Assembly (NCBI GenBank): GCA_015233755.1
Contig: JADFXA010000023.1
Span: forward strand, 1-15,931
Direction: 5' to 3'
Source of the DNA: Desulfamplus sp.
GTDB taxonomy: Bacteria; Desulfobacterota; Desulfobacteria; Desulfobacterales; Desulfobacteraceae
Length of the DNA stretch: 15,931 nt
The first letter of the stretch is position 1. Every line of letters starts with the position of its first letter. Positions 8,101 through 14,658 of this stretch are shown piece by piece. The translations under genes and the position numbers were made by a program. Below the pieces are notes generated by a model. That model saw nothing but the letters and a program-made list of their open reading frames with translations. It did no database searches and was not told the DNA's origin.

Positions 8101-8227
8101 TTTAGATAAAATTGAACAACTTATAGATGAAATAACTTCGGAATACCCAGATATTGCAAGATATATCTCAAAACTTGCTTCTGACTTCAAATATAATGAA
8201 ATAATGGAGGTTCTGGATAAGCAATAA
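5132..8227 (+). CDS. Membrane hybrid sensor histidine kinase (Cache-like sensor, HAMP, HisKA, HATPase, REC)
   Basis: A 1031-aa inner-membrane kinase. TM1 spans about 9-28. A large periplasmic region (about 30-390), probably dCache-like, includes a His cluster (H351, H353, H357, H359, H364). TM2 is about 394-414, then HAMP to about 465. A coiled-coil linker at 466-537 contains ARQEAES three times. HisKA has the phospho-acceptor H548 in NMSHELRTPLNAI. HATPase has the N-box at about 662-670, the G1 motif DTGIGIS and the G2 motif GTGLGLS. The receiver domain (about 797-925) has E803/D804, phospho-acceptor D847 (IWMDMRMP) and K909. The last 100 residues are helical, resembling tails found after REC in other hybrid kinases, without an obvious HPt histidine. 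A Shine-Dalgarno (AAGGAAG) lies 11 nt before the ATG. The stop overlaps the cyclase start, indicating co-translation. Confidence 0.92.
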   Translation: MVKIGIRSKVAIIVMTWMCLLALLGFYSIEMSSNALEKSYGQNMVSIANVMHGTLAAIIVNKIETLQNLETRPVIITPLKNSNHQFSQIENRDIFISKKDLIWKEYMRLLRKESLKTESVKIPLPALIEDTLENETSEILKEMFFDFYQKNQGKSVFSQLYLTNSFGITIAATNLVDDYYHVDEEWWQKAVKQGVYISEIEYDKIAEQIALKFNLPESEYSGYGLNIAIRLTDKNNNILGVVRAVLSSRWIMREVQAITDRHEYTDIKLVTQNGKLIYSNKPFNFFEDISENAFFKASFLLNNEEFIQKNEFPINHTQDDRQHLEQQYKDSVRKSGYFIIKEGGINKLYAHSHAKDHTHTKGTHLLPLENINWCIFIGNNVNRVLYPIFDLQKKMLVAYLFIMFLSLSLGLIIARRYANSIIDLKDAAVAVADGDLNQYVNVALKDEVGDLTKSFNIMTSQLKKNYAALNQEIHIRKKAEQRAEYALKESELALQETELARQEAEFESQKSEYARQEAESARQEAESARQEAESANRAKSNFLANMSHELRTPLNAIIGFSQLMGRDKDATENQRETVSTIMRSGMHLLALINDILEMSKIEAGKVELQYEDFDFFQMIQDIVAMIKSRAIAKGLELIVDIDSAIPQYIKSDQQKLRQIIINLLVNAVKFTKYGIIFLRIKCQTCNKIDGIPKNGVILFEVEDTGIGISNEDTKKLFQKFMRTRSGINSSEGTGLGLSISQEYARLMGGEITVESIVNKGSLFRFSIGVEIADIISKEIKKSAYRKVAALAPEQISYKILIVEDNPENQTLLSKLLLSVGFEVRIASNGLEGVEIFELWKPHLIWMDMRMPVMDGYESCRRIRQIEAENSLFPNSPSTKRVTIIALTASAFEEQKQLVLEAGCDDFIRKPFLENEIFDAIAKYIGVKYIYESEDKYDSSDLKHSLEQFAKRDIDTLLLSNRIANKRESDNCSILPEQFIANMKQALVDLDLDKIEQLIDEITSEYPDIARYISKLASDFKYNEIMEVLDKQ
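6671..6733 (+). repeat. Three perfect tandem copies of a 21-bp unit
   Basis: Units 6671-6691, 6692-6712 and 6713-6733 are identical and each encodes the heptad ARQEAES. A diverged copy lies just upstream (LARQEAEFES). They sit in the coiled coil joining HAMP to HisKA, so each unit adds exactly one heptad and keeps frame. Such repeats can change copy number by slippage. Confidence 0.95.
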
Positions 8228-9354
8228 TGGATAATCAAAAAGATATAAAACCACAGGAAAATAACAATCAATTTAAGGATATTATCCTTAAAAATAATAG
8301 AACAGAGAGATTTGATATAAATACAATTAGCCCAAAAATTGCCAATATACTTGTTGTTGATGATAATCCTCAGAATCTTCGCCTGTTGATTGCTATTTTA
8401 AGTATGCGTGGATACAAGGTTCGTCCCGCACCAAGCGGTGCTTTAGCTTTACAGTCAGCTTTTTCCATATTACCAGATTTAATTCTTCTTGATATTATGA
8501 TGCCAGAAATGGATGGATATGAAGTTTGTCAAAAACTTAAAGAAAATGAGCTGACAAAGGATATACCTGTTATATTTATAAGTGCTATAGATGCAACTTC
8601 AGATAAGGTAAAGGCATTTGAGTTAGGTGCGGTTGACTACATTACCAAACCATTTCATACAGAAGAGATTTTAGCCAGAGTAAATACTCACATATCTCTT
8701 CGCAGAACTCAACAATTACTTGAGGAGGAGATTGAGAGAAGAAAGGCATACGAAGAGGAGCTAAAATCTATCTCATTAAATTATCAAAAAATGGCGACCC
8801 AAGATTTTTTGACGGGCGTTAGTAATCGAAGGCACTTTATTGAGCGAGCTGAAGAAGAGTTAAGTCGTGCCAAAAGATATAATCACCCACTCAATTTTAT
8901 GATGATGGATATTGACCATTTTAAAAATATAAATGACACTTATGGACATCAGGCAGGTGATCAAATTTTGAAAAATGTAGCTGTAACCTGCCTTGATAAT
9001 TTGAGAGTGCATGATCTTTTTGGAAGAATTGGCGGTGAGGAGTTTTCAGCCTTACTTGTTGAAACCTCATTTAATGATGCACTACTTGTAGCAGAGAGAA
9101 TCCGCAAAAGTGTTGAAGAGTCAACTTGGCATATTGACAACAAAGCTGTAAATTGCACAATCAGCATTGGAATAAGTGAGTTAAATATTAATATGGAACA
9201 TCTAAATGATAATGATAATAATTTTTCAATAGAGGATAATTTGGCATTTGAGGTTAATAAAGATTCACAAACACTTGATGAACTCATGAGTAAAGCTGAT
9301 GAGGCACTCTACATTGCTAAATCTTCTGGGAGAAATTGCATTAAATATAGATAG
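8227..9354 (+). CDS. Response regulator diguanylate cyclase (REC-GGDEF)
   Basis: A 375-aa cytoplasmic protein making c-di-GMP from two GTP. REC covers about 38-155, with acidic pair D45/D46, phospho-acceptor D89 (LILLDIMMPEMDG) and K141. A short helix (160-185) leads to the GGDEF domain (about 190-375): DFLTGVSNRR, metal-site MDIDHFKNIND, and active-site GGEEF at 269-273. The inhibitory site RxxD (R260, D263) lies exactly five residues before GGEEF, so product feedback is expected. About 30 polar Asn/Asp-rich residues are inserted between the TISIGIS strand and the final helix. The ATG shares its A with the kinase stop codon (TAATG), so translational coupling is likely. It is the probable output partner of that kinase, similar to PleD or WspR in design but with a single REC. 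Confidence 0.93.
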   Translation: MDNQKDIKPQENNNQFKDIILKNNRTERFDINTISPKIANILVVDDNPQNLRLLIAILSMRGYKVRPAPSGALALQSAFSILPDLILLDIMMPEMDGYEVCQKLKENELTKDIPVIFISAIDATSDKVKAFELGAVDYITKPFHTEEILARVNTHISLRRTQQLLEEEIERRKAYEEELKSISLNYQKMATQDFLTGVSNRRHFIERAEEELSRAKRYNHPLNFMMMDIDHFKNINDTYGHQAGDQILKNVAVTCLDNLRVHDLFGRIGGEEFSALLVETSFNDALLVAERIRKSVEESTWHIDNKAVNCTISIGISELNINMEHLNDNDNNFSIEDNLAFEVNKDSQTLDELMSKADEALYIAKSSGRNCIKYR

Positions 9355-9393
9355 TTTATCTTCTGGTAAGTCCAACATAAAAAGGGAAGCATT

Positions 9394-9420
9394 ATGCTAA
9401 AACCTATAAAGGAGGAGTAA
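9394..9420 (+). other. Possible eight-codon leader ORF overlapping the pilC start
   Basis: ATG at 9394 reads MLKPIKEE and stops at TAA 9418-9420, whose last A is the first base of the pilC ATG. A good ribosome site (AAGGGAAG, about 9382-9389) precedes it, and the mini-ORF contains the pilC Shine-Dalgarno AAAGGAGGAG (9408-9417). This could couple or tune pilC translation, or be chance. Confidence 0.25.
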
Positions 9421-10628
9421 TGAAAGTTTTTGTATGGACAGCTAAAAATTCAAAAAATAGAACAATAAAAGGTGAAATGGAGGCAGAGAATCCAGATTAT
9501 GTTAGATCGAGCCTTCAGAGAAGAAAACTAAAACCAATTAAAGTAAAGGAAAAACCAAAGGATATTTTTGAGAATGTAGCTTTTTTGCAGCCTAAGGTAA
9601 CAGAAACTGATGTCATTATCTTTTGTCGACAATTTTCAACCATGATTGATGCAGGTCTTCCGCTTTTGCAGTGTCTTGAAATTCTCCATTCCCAGCAAGA
9701 CAATGTTACATTCAAAAAAGTATTAAAAAAAATTAAAGAGTCTGTTGAAACTGGAGAAACTTTTGCAGATGCTTTGAAAAAATTTCCAAAAATATTTGAT
9801 GAGCTCTTTGTCAACATGGTAGCGGCTGGAGAGGCAGGCGGTATTTTAGATATAATACTTAGAAGATTATCCGCATATATGGAAAAGATGTCAAAGTTAA
9901 AAAAACAAGTTAAGGGAGCTATGACCTATCCTGCCATAACTCTTGCAATTGCTGTTATCGTTGTTGCAGTTATTATGATTTTTGTTATTCCAGTGTTTAA
10001 AGATATGTTTGAAGGAATGGGAGCCACATTACCTGGACTCACCCTTATGGTTATTGCTTTAAGCGATTTTGTTATGAAATATATCGCATTTATCATTATT
10101 GGTATTGTTGTATCTATATCTCTTATAGGAAGGGCATACCGAACTGATAAAGGGAGAATAATGATGGATGATATGGTATTAAAATTGCCTGTTTTTGGTT
10201 TACTTATAAAAAAAGTTGCTGTAGCAAAGTTTACAAGAACTATGGGAACAATGATGTCAAGCGGCGTAGCTATACTTGACGCCCTTGATATCGTTGCAAG
10301 AACAGCAGGTAACAAAACAGTAGAATTTGCCATAACAGATGTAAAAGGTGGTATTGCAGAGGGGCGCTCTATGGCTGATCCTCTGCTTGAAAGCGGAGTG
10401 TTTCCATCTATGGTATGCTCAATGATCTCTGTTGGAGAATCTACAGGAGCGTTAGATATAATGCTTGGTAAGATCGCTGATTTTTACGATGATGAGGTTG
10501 ATCAGGCTGTAAAAAACCTTACAGACATGATCGAGCCTTTTATGCTTGTTTTTCTTGGAGTTGTTATTGGAGGGCTTGTAATTGCAATGTATCTACCAAT
10601 ATTCAGTATTGCCGGCAATATAAAATAG
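9420..10628 (+). CDS. pilC: Type IV pilus inner-membrane platform protein PilC (GspF family)
   Basis: A 402-aa polytopic protein that anchors the pilus assembly and retraction ATPases at the inner membrane. It has the family layout: an N-terminal cytoplasmic part, then two GspF (T2SSF) domains. The first starts at about residue 66 (FCRQFSTMIDAGLPLLQCLEIL), the second at about 268 (VAKFTRTMGTMMSSGVAILDALDI). Predicted membrane segments are about 168-190, 220-236 and 373-395. Length matches PilC. A very strong AAAGGAGGAG precedes the ATG by two bases beyond the core. It is followed 83 nt later by a PilS-like kinase; pilB, pilT and pilA are not in the window. A type II secretion GspF is possible, but the PilS-like neighbour favours the pilus assignment. 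Confidence 0.9.
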   Translation: MKVFVWTAKNSKNRTIKGEMEAENPDYVRSSLQRRKLKPIKVKEKPKDIFENVAFLQPKVTETDVIIFCRQFSTMIDAGLPLLQCLEILHSQQDNVTFKKVLKKIKESVETGETFADALKKFPKIFDELFVNMVAAGEAGGILDIILRRLSAYMEKMSKLKKQVKGAMTYPAITLAIAVIVVAVIMIFVIPVFKDMFEGMGATLPGLTLMVIALSDFVMKYIAFIIIGIVVSISLIGRAYRTDKGRIMMDDMVLKLPVFGLLIKKVAVAKFTRTMGTMMSSGVAILDALDIVARTAGNKTVEFAITDVKGGIAEGRSMADPLLESGVFPSMVCSMISVGESTGALDIMLGKIADFYDDEVDQAVKNLTDMIEPFMLVFLGVVIGGLVIAMYLPIFSIAGNIK

Positions 10629-10711
10629 TCAGACTACATTTTGTTGTTTATAACGTATAGGGTAAAAACAAAACAATTGAGCATTAAAGGCGGTATTCCA
10701 GATATCCTCAA

Positions 10712-12058
10712 ATGATAAATAACCTTGAAATACAGCGTGGATTAAAGTGGCTTATCTCTTTTAGGATATTATTTGCTATTATCTTGATATTTTCCACGCT
10801 TGTATTTTCTACAAATGAATCTCTTCCATTTGACGCAATACCTTTTGTGTTAGTTTATTTTCTCTCTCTCTTTATTCTTCTTTTATCTGTTATTTATGGG
10901 CTACTCTTTAAGAAATTTTCTACCAATCCTATATTTGCATATATTCAGCTTACAATTGATTCTTTTACAGTAAGTGCCATTATTTTTATTACAGGCGGAT
11001 TCCAAAGCATATTCACATTTATATATCTTATGGTAATTATTACTGCAAGTGTGCTTTTATACCGTAAGGGAAGCCTTATTATTGCAACATTATGTAGCCT
11101 TCAATATGGAATTTTAATTGATCTGGAGTATTATGGTTTTATTGCCCCTCTTGTTACTAACGGTCATCTTTCTGCCCAAGTTGCATGGAACCACATTATT
11201 TATAGAATTGTTATAGTGATAACAGCTTGTTTTTCAGTAGCTGTGTTAAGTGGCTTTTTAGCAATTCAATCAAGAATTGCTAAAAAAGAGTTGAAACTCA
11301 TGGAAGATCACCTTAAGAGAGTTCAGAAAATGGCAACAATGGGAGAGCTTGCTGCTGGTATGGCACATGAGATTAAAAATCCATTAGCGTCTCTATCTGG
11401 GGCTATTCAGATGCTAAAGGAGGATTCAAAACCAGGCACGCCTAATCACAAATTAATGCAGATTGTTTTACGTGAAACAGAACGTTTATCCAGAATTGTT
11501 ACAGATTTTCTCTTATTTGCAAAACCATCTATTAAGACTTCAAAAGAGATTAACATATCTCATGAGATTGAAGATACAGTAAGGCTATTTAAACAAGATG
11601 CTATTTGTCGTGACAACTCTTCATCAGAAGTTGATTTAAGTTGCAGTAGAGAGATTGAATTTGAAATGAATCTTGATGACTCGTTGTCTATTAAGATAGA
11701 TAGTGACCATTTTAGGCAGATTCTATGGAATCTTATCAAAAATAGTGCAGAATCCATTCATACTAAAAGAGCTAATTATATTCAAGATTCATTAGATAGT
11801 TCTGAATATATTGGATGGATAGGTATAGACCTCTTTAAAATAAAAGACGGTAGAATACTCCTTAAGGTTAGTGATAATGGTTGCGGTATTGACCAAAACG
11901 ATATTGATTCTGTATTTAACCCTTTTTTCACAACAAAATCCTATGGCACAGGTCTTGGGCTCTCAATTATCCATAGACTTGTCGATTCATATCAAGGTTT
12001 CATAGATGTTGAAAGCAAACTCGGAATGGGCACCACTTTTACAGTTCTTTTTAAATAA
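10712..12058 (+). CDS. pilS: PilS-like membrane sensor histidine kinase
   Basis: A 448-aa kinase. The N-terminal 185 residues hold about six hydrophobic segments (about 13-33, 44-65, 77-93, 100-117, 120-138, 162-185), the PilS/AtoS-like layout without a large periplasmic domain. A short linker leads to HisKA with H219 in GMAHEIKNPLASLSGAIQML, the sequence style typical of NtrB/PilS kinases that pair with sigma-54 activators. HATPase has the N-box WNLIKNSAES, G1 DNGCGID, F-box NPFFTTK and G2 GTGLGLS. No clear Shine-Dalgarno lies close to the ATG at 10712; AAAGG is about 20 nt away. The expected partner PilR is absent here because the next gene is convergent. The gene name rests on architecture plus adjacency to pilC; an unrelated NtrB-like sensor is possible. 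Confidence 0.8.
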   Translation: MINNLEIQRGLKWLISFRILFAIILIFSTLVFSTNESLPFDAIPFVLVYFLSLFILLLSVIYGLLFKKFSTNPIFAYIQLTIDSFTVSAIIFITGGFQSIFTFIYLMVIITASVLLYRKGSLIIATLCSLQYGILIDLEYYGFIAPLVTNGHLSAQVAWNHIIYRIVIVITACFSVAVLSGFLAIQSRIAKKELKLMEDHLKRVQKMATMGELAAGMAHEIKNPLASLSGAIQMLKEDSKPGTPNHKLMQIVLRETERLSRIVTDFLLFAKPSIKTSKEINISHEIEDTVRLFKQDAICRDNSSSEVDLSCSREIEFEMNLDDSLSIKIDSDHFRQILWNLIKNSAESIHTKRANYIQDSLDSSEYIGWIGIDLFKIKDGRILLKVSDNGCGIDQNDIDSVFNPFFTTKSYGTGLGLSIIHRLVDSYQGFIDVESKLGMGTTFTVLFK

Positions 12059-12088
12059 AAAGGATAGTTATTATCTACTCCTTTTTTT
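12057..12088. terminator. Bidirectional intrinsic terminator between convergent genes
   Basis: AAAAAGGATAG (12057-12067) pairs with CTA-c-TCCTTTTT (12075-12086) with one bulged C and a 7-nt loop. A-rich and T-rich arms flank the GC core, so a U-run follows the hairpin on either strand. It overlaps the last bases of the PilS-like gene and the end of the glycosyltransferase gene, the expected place for a shared terminator. Confidence 0.7.
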
Positions 12089-13036
12089 CCCTTTAAGATG
12101 CTTATTTGCCTCCATATCAAACCACATGGCAAAAAGTGTAAATTGACTGGCACTCATAAAAGAGAACATAGCAGCAAGAACATTAGTTGACGGAATATAT
12201 CCCGAAAAATACCAGACTACAAATACCCTCCAAAATAAAAATAGTGTAGCAACACCAAAGAAGAATCCAATTGAGTAAAAGAATACAAGTGGATGAAAAT
12301 CTCGTATGATATATTTTTCCTTCATTCTCCAGAAAAATAGTTTTATTAAAAGCCAGCCAATGGTAAATATAACTTTTGGAATTTTAATGCCCGATTTTTC
12401 ACCAATATTATAAACAGGCTCTACAGGAACGTCTACAACTCTAAGATTTTCTACATTAAGTCGGACAAGAATATCGTTTGGCTGCCCATATCTTTTATAC
12501 ATCTTATCCCAATCAATCGCCTCTAATGCTTTTTTATTTATTACTGTGTAGCCAGATTGTGAATCTGCTATGTGCCAATAACCCGATGCAATTTTAGTAA
12601 GAAGGGAGAGTATGCCGTTTCCGAAATATCTAATTTTTGGAATTTTTTTAAACGCTTCCCCTGTAAAAAGCCTGTTTCCTTTTGAATAATCAGCTATATT
12701 TTCAGCAACTGGGTCCAAGAGTGCTGGTAGATCATCTGGGTTCATCTGACCATCACCAGCCATAACTACTGCTAAATCAAAATTATTATCTCTTGCATAT
12801 TTATAACCTTGAGCAATTGCCCCTCCAACTCCCTGATTTATCCTCAATGCTATAAGTTCAACTTTTTGATTTATTTTTTGGCACTCTATTATAACATTAA
12901 TTGTTTTATCACTGCTTTTATCATCAATCACAACTATTTTATCAATATATTCAGGCATTGTTTTGATAACATTTGCTATCTGGGTCTCTTCATTGTGGCA
13001 AGGAACAACTACGCAGACACTTTTTTCTTTATACAT
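12071..13036 (-). CDS. Family 2 glycosyltransferase with C-terminal membrane segments
   Basis: A 321-aa GT2 enzyme of the dolichol/undecaprenyl-phosphate glycosyltransferase type. The GT-A fold starts with VVVPCHNEETQIANVI. The nucleotide-binding VVIDDKSSDKT (about 35-45) follows, then MAGDGQMNPDDLP (about 92-104) as the metal-binding DxD region. C-terminal hydrophobic segments at about 222-236, 250-275 and 285-305 would tether it to the inner membrane. It is the last gene of the minus-strand sugar operon, 53 nt after the aminotransferase fusion, so it probably moves a sugar from a nucleotide donor to a lipid carrier or nascent surface glycan; the sugar is unknown. AGGTGG lies nine bases before the ATG at 13036. 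The C-terminus is basic (KGKKRSR). Confidence 0.85.
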   Translation of the reverse strand: MYKEKSVCVVVPCHNEETQIANVIKTMPEYIDKIVVIDDKSSDKTINVIIECQKINQKVELIALRINQGVGGAIAQGYKYARDNNFDLAVVMAGDGQMNPDDLPALLDPVAENIADYSKGNRLFTGEAFKKIPKIRYFGNGILSLLTKIASGYWHIADSQSGYTVINKKALEAIDWDKMYKRYGQPNDILVRLNVENLRVVDVPVEPVYNIGEKSGIKIPKVIFTIGWLLIKLFFWRMKEKYIIRDFHPLVFFYSIGFFFGVATLFLFWRVFVVWYFSGYIPSTNVLAAMFSFMSASQFTLFAMWFDMEANKHLKGKKRSR

Positions 13037-13089
13037 TGAATAAATCCACCTGCTTAAATAAGGTTATTGTTTTAAAATTTAAAAAAATA

Positions 13090-14658
13090 CTATATTTGAG
13101 CTATCACTTGTGCAATTTTTTGCTGCTCTTTTTCTATAAGATAGGGCGACATGGGCAAACTCAAACATTGGGCTGATATCTTTTCCGCAATAGGAAAATC
13201 TCCCTTTTTGTAGGCAAGACAAGCAAATGCTCCCTGAAGATGCAAAGGTGCAGTGTAATAAGCTACAGAAGGAATTTTATATTGCGAAAGAGATTGCGAA
13301 AGCTTATCTCTATTTGGAGATAAAATAGTGTATTGGGCATAAACCGAACTGTTACCGTTTGCTATTGTTGGTATCTTAATATCCGAAATAGTTGATAAAA
13401 ATGAATTATAGCGTTCTGCGACTTTGCCTCTAAGCTCACATTCTTGAGGGAATATAGCAAATTTCTCCAAAAGAATAGATGCCTGTAAAGTGTCCAACCG
13501 TCCGTTAATTCCAACTATAGGGTGCTGATGTTTCACTTTTTGACCATGAAGCCTTATTTGACACATCTTATCTGCTAAATCATCATTTGTGGTAAATATA
13601 GCACCACCATCTCCATAGCAACCAAGTGGTTTGGTAGGAAAAAATGATGTACACCCAATAATTGATAAATTACAGGCTTTTTTACCGTTGTGTACAGCTC
13701 CAAAACATTGGGCAGCATCTTCTATTACAGGAATCCCGTATTTATCAGCAATTGAATTTATGTGTGTCATGTCTGCACATTGACCATAAATTCCAACAGG
13801 AATTATAGCTCGTGTGCGAGAATTTATTGCTGACTCTAATTTTTCTGGATTCATGTTAAAGGTGTCAGGGAGGATATCTACAAATACAGGTTTAGCACGT
13901 AATAAGGAGATCACCTCTGCTGTTGAAATCCATGTATATGGAACTGTTATAACCTCATCTTCAGGTCCAATGTCAAGTGCCATCAGAGCCATTAGCAAAG
14001 CATCAGTTCCGCTTGCACATGTGATGCAATGTTTAGCACCCACATAAACTTTGAGCTTATCCTCAAGTTCAGATATTTCAGGACCCATGATATATTGTCC
14101 ATGACGCATTACCTTTAAAATACTTTTTTCAATCTGTGGAAGATTTGCATGCTGCTGTGTTATTAGGTTGATAAAAGAGATACTTCTCGAATTTTTATCA
14201 CGGTTTTTATCCCTTATCCATAATAGAGCGTCGGCAGGCGTAAGTGCTGATACTTCTTTAAGGGTATCGAATGCCATATCTTCAGTAACAATACAGACTT
14301 CAGAGCCAAAGAGACTTCGAGCAGTTGCAGCAATTTGGGCATCTTCAAAATCATGGGCAGCCTCATAAACATCTTTTTGCTCAAAACCATAATTAGTAAG
14401 AATAGAGGCGAAACTAAAAAGGTTATTCATCAACATGGCAACAAGAGATTTAACCTTATTTGAAGAGACTCCTCTTTGTTGTAGTATTTTTTTTGCTAAA
14501 TAATTTAGAGTAGGAAGCATAGAAGCAGCAACCCAGATTTTAACACCTGTTGCAACAGATTCATCTATAAGGGCTTCTGTAGTTTCGGCAGAATTTTCAC
14601 GAATCCAGAGATCAACAATAACATTTACATCAAGGATAATATTTTTATCTGCATTCAA
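13090..14658 (-). CDS. Fusion of a PIN-domain (VapC-like, PIN_3) and a WbpE-like sugar aminotransferase
   Basis: A single open frame joins two normally separate proteins. Numbering below is from the most upstream TTG (14673, 527 aa); the preferred TTG start is residue 6 (14658, 522 aa), seven bases after GAGGAG. Residues about 10-153 form a PIN nuclease domain: D15 (ILDVNVIVD), DFEDA at 108-112, D132 (IVTED), and the ending LTPADALLW typical of PIN_3. The usual glutamate position appears as N57, which may be a family variant. Residues about 164-527 form a complete DegT/DnrJ/EryC1 PLP aminotransferase closely resembling WbpE: GQYIMGPEISELE, D319 (IEDAAQ), PLP lysine K348 (SFFPTKPLGCYGDGG) and SVYAQYT. 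WbpE aminates the 3-keto sugar in UDP-2,3-diamino-glucuronate synthesis. The join is a tandem RDKN at 154-161 with no ATG, GTG or TTG in frame, so a free aminotransferase has no obvious start. The antitoxin-like gene overlaps upstream. Confidence 0.88.
   Translation of the reverse strand: MNADKNIILDVNVIVDLWIRENSAETTEALIDESVATGVKIWVAASMLPTLNYLAKKILQQRGVSSNKVKSLVAMLMNNLFSFASILTNYGFEQKDVYEAAHDFEDAQIAATARSLFGSEVCIVTEDMAFDTLKEVSALTPADALLWIRDKNRDKNSRSISFINLITQQHANLPQIEKSILKVMRHGQYIMGPEISELEDKLKVYVGAKHCITCASGTDALLMALMALDIGPEDEVITVPYTWISTAEVISLLRAKPVFVDILPDTFNMNPEKLESAINSRTRAIIPVGIYGQCADMTHINSIADKYGIPVIEDAAQCFGAVHNGKKACNLSIIGCTSFFPTKPLGCYGDGGAIFTTNDDLADKMCQIRLHGQKVKHQHPIVGINGRLDTLQASILLEKFAIFPQECELRGKVAERYNSFLSTISDIKIPTIANGNSSVYAQYTILSPNRDKLSQSLSQYKIPSVAYYTAPLHLQGAFACLAYKKGDFPIAEKISAQCLSLPMSPYLIEKEQQKIAQVIAQI

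Noticed and set aside
7918..8271. 117-aa minus-strand ORF opposite the kinase tail and cyclase start
   Set aside because: Antisense to two genes joined by TAATG; no ribosome site or recognisable domain.
9926..10333. 135-aa minus-strand ORF opposite pilC
   Set aside because: Lies wholly inside the well-supported pilC gene; its composition is the complement of membrane-segment codons.
10640..10672. Possible hairpin between T-rich and A-rich runs after pilC
   Set aside because: Only about six weak A-U pairs form before a mismatch; not a credible terminator.
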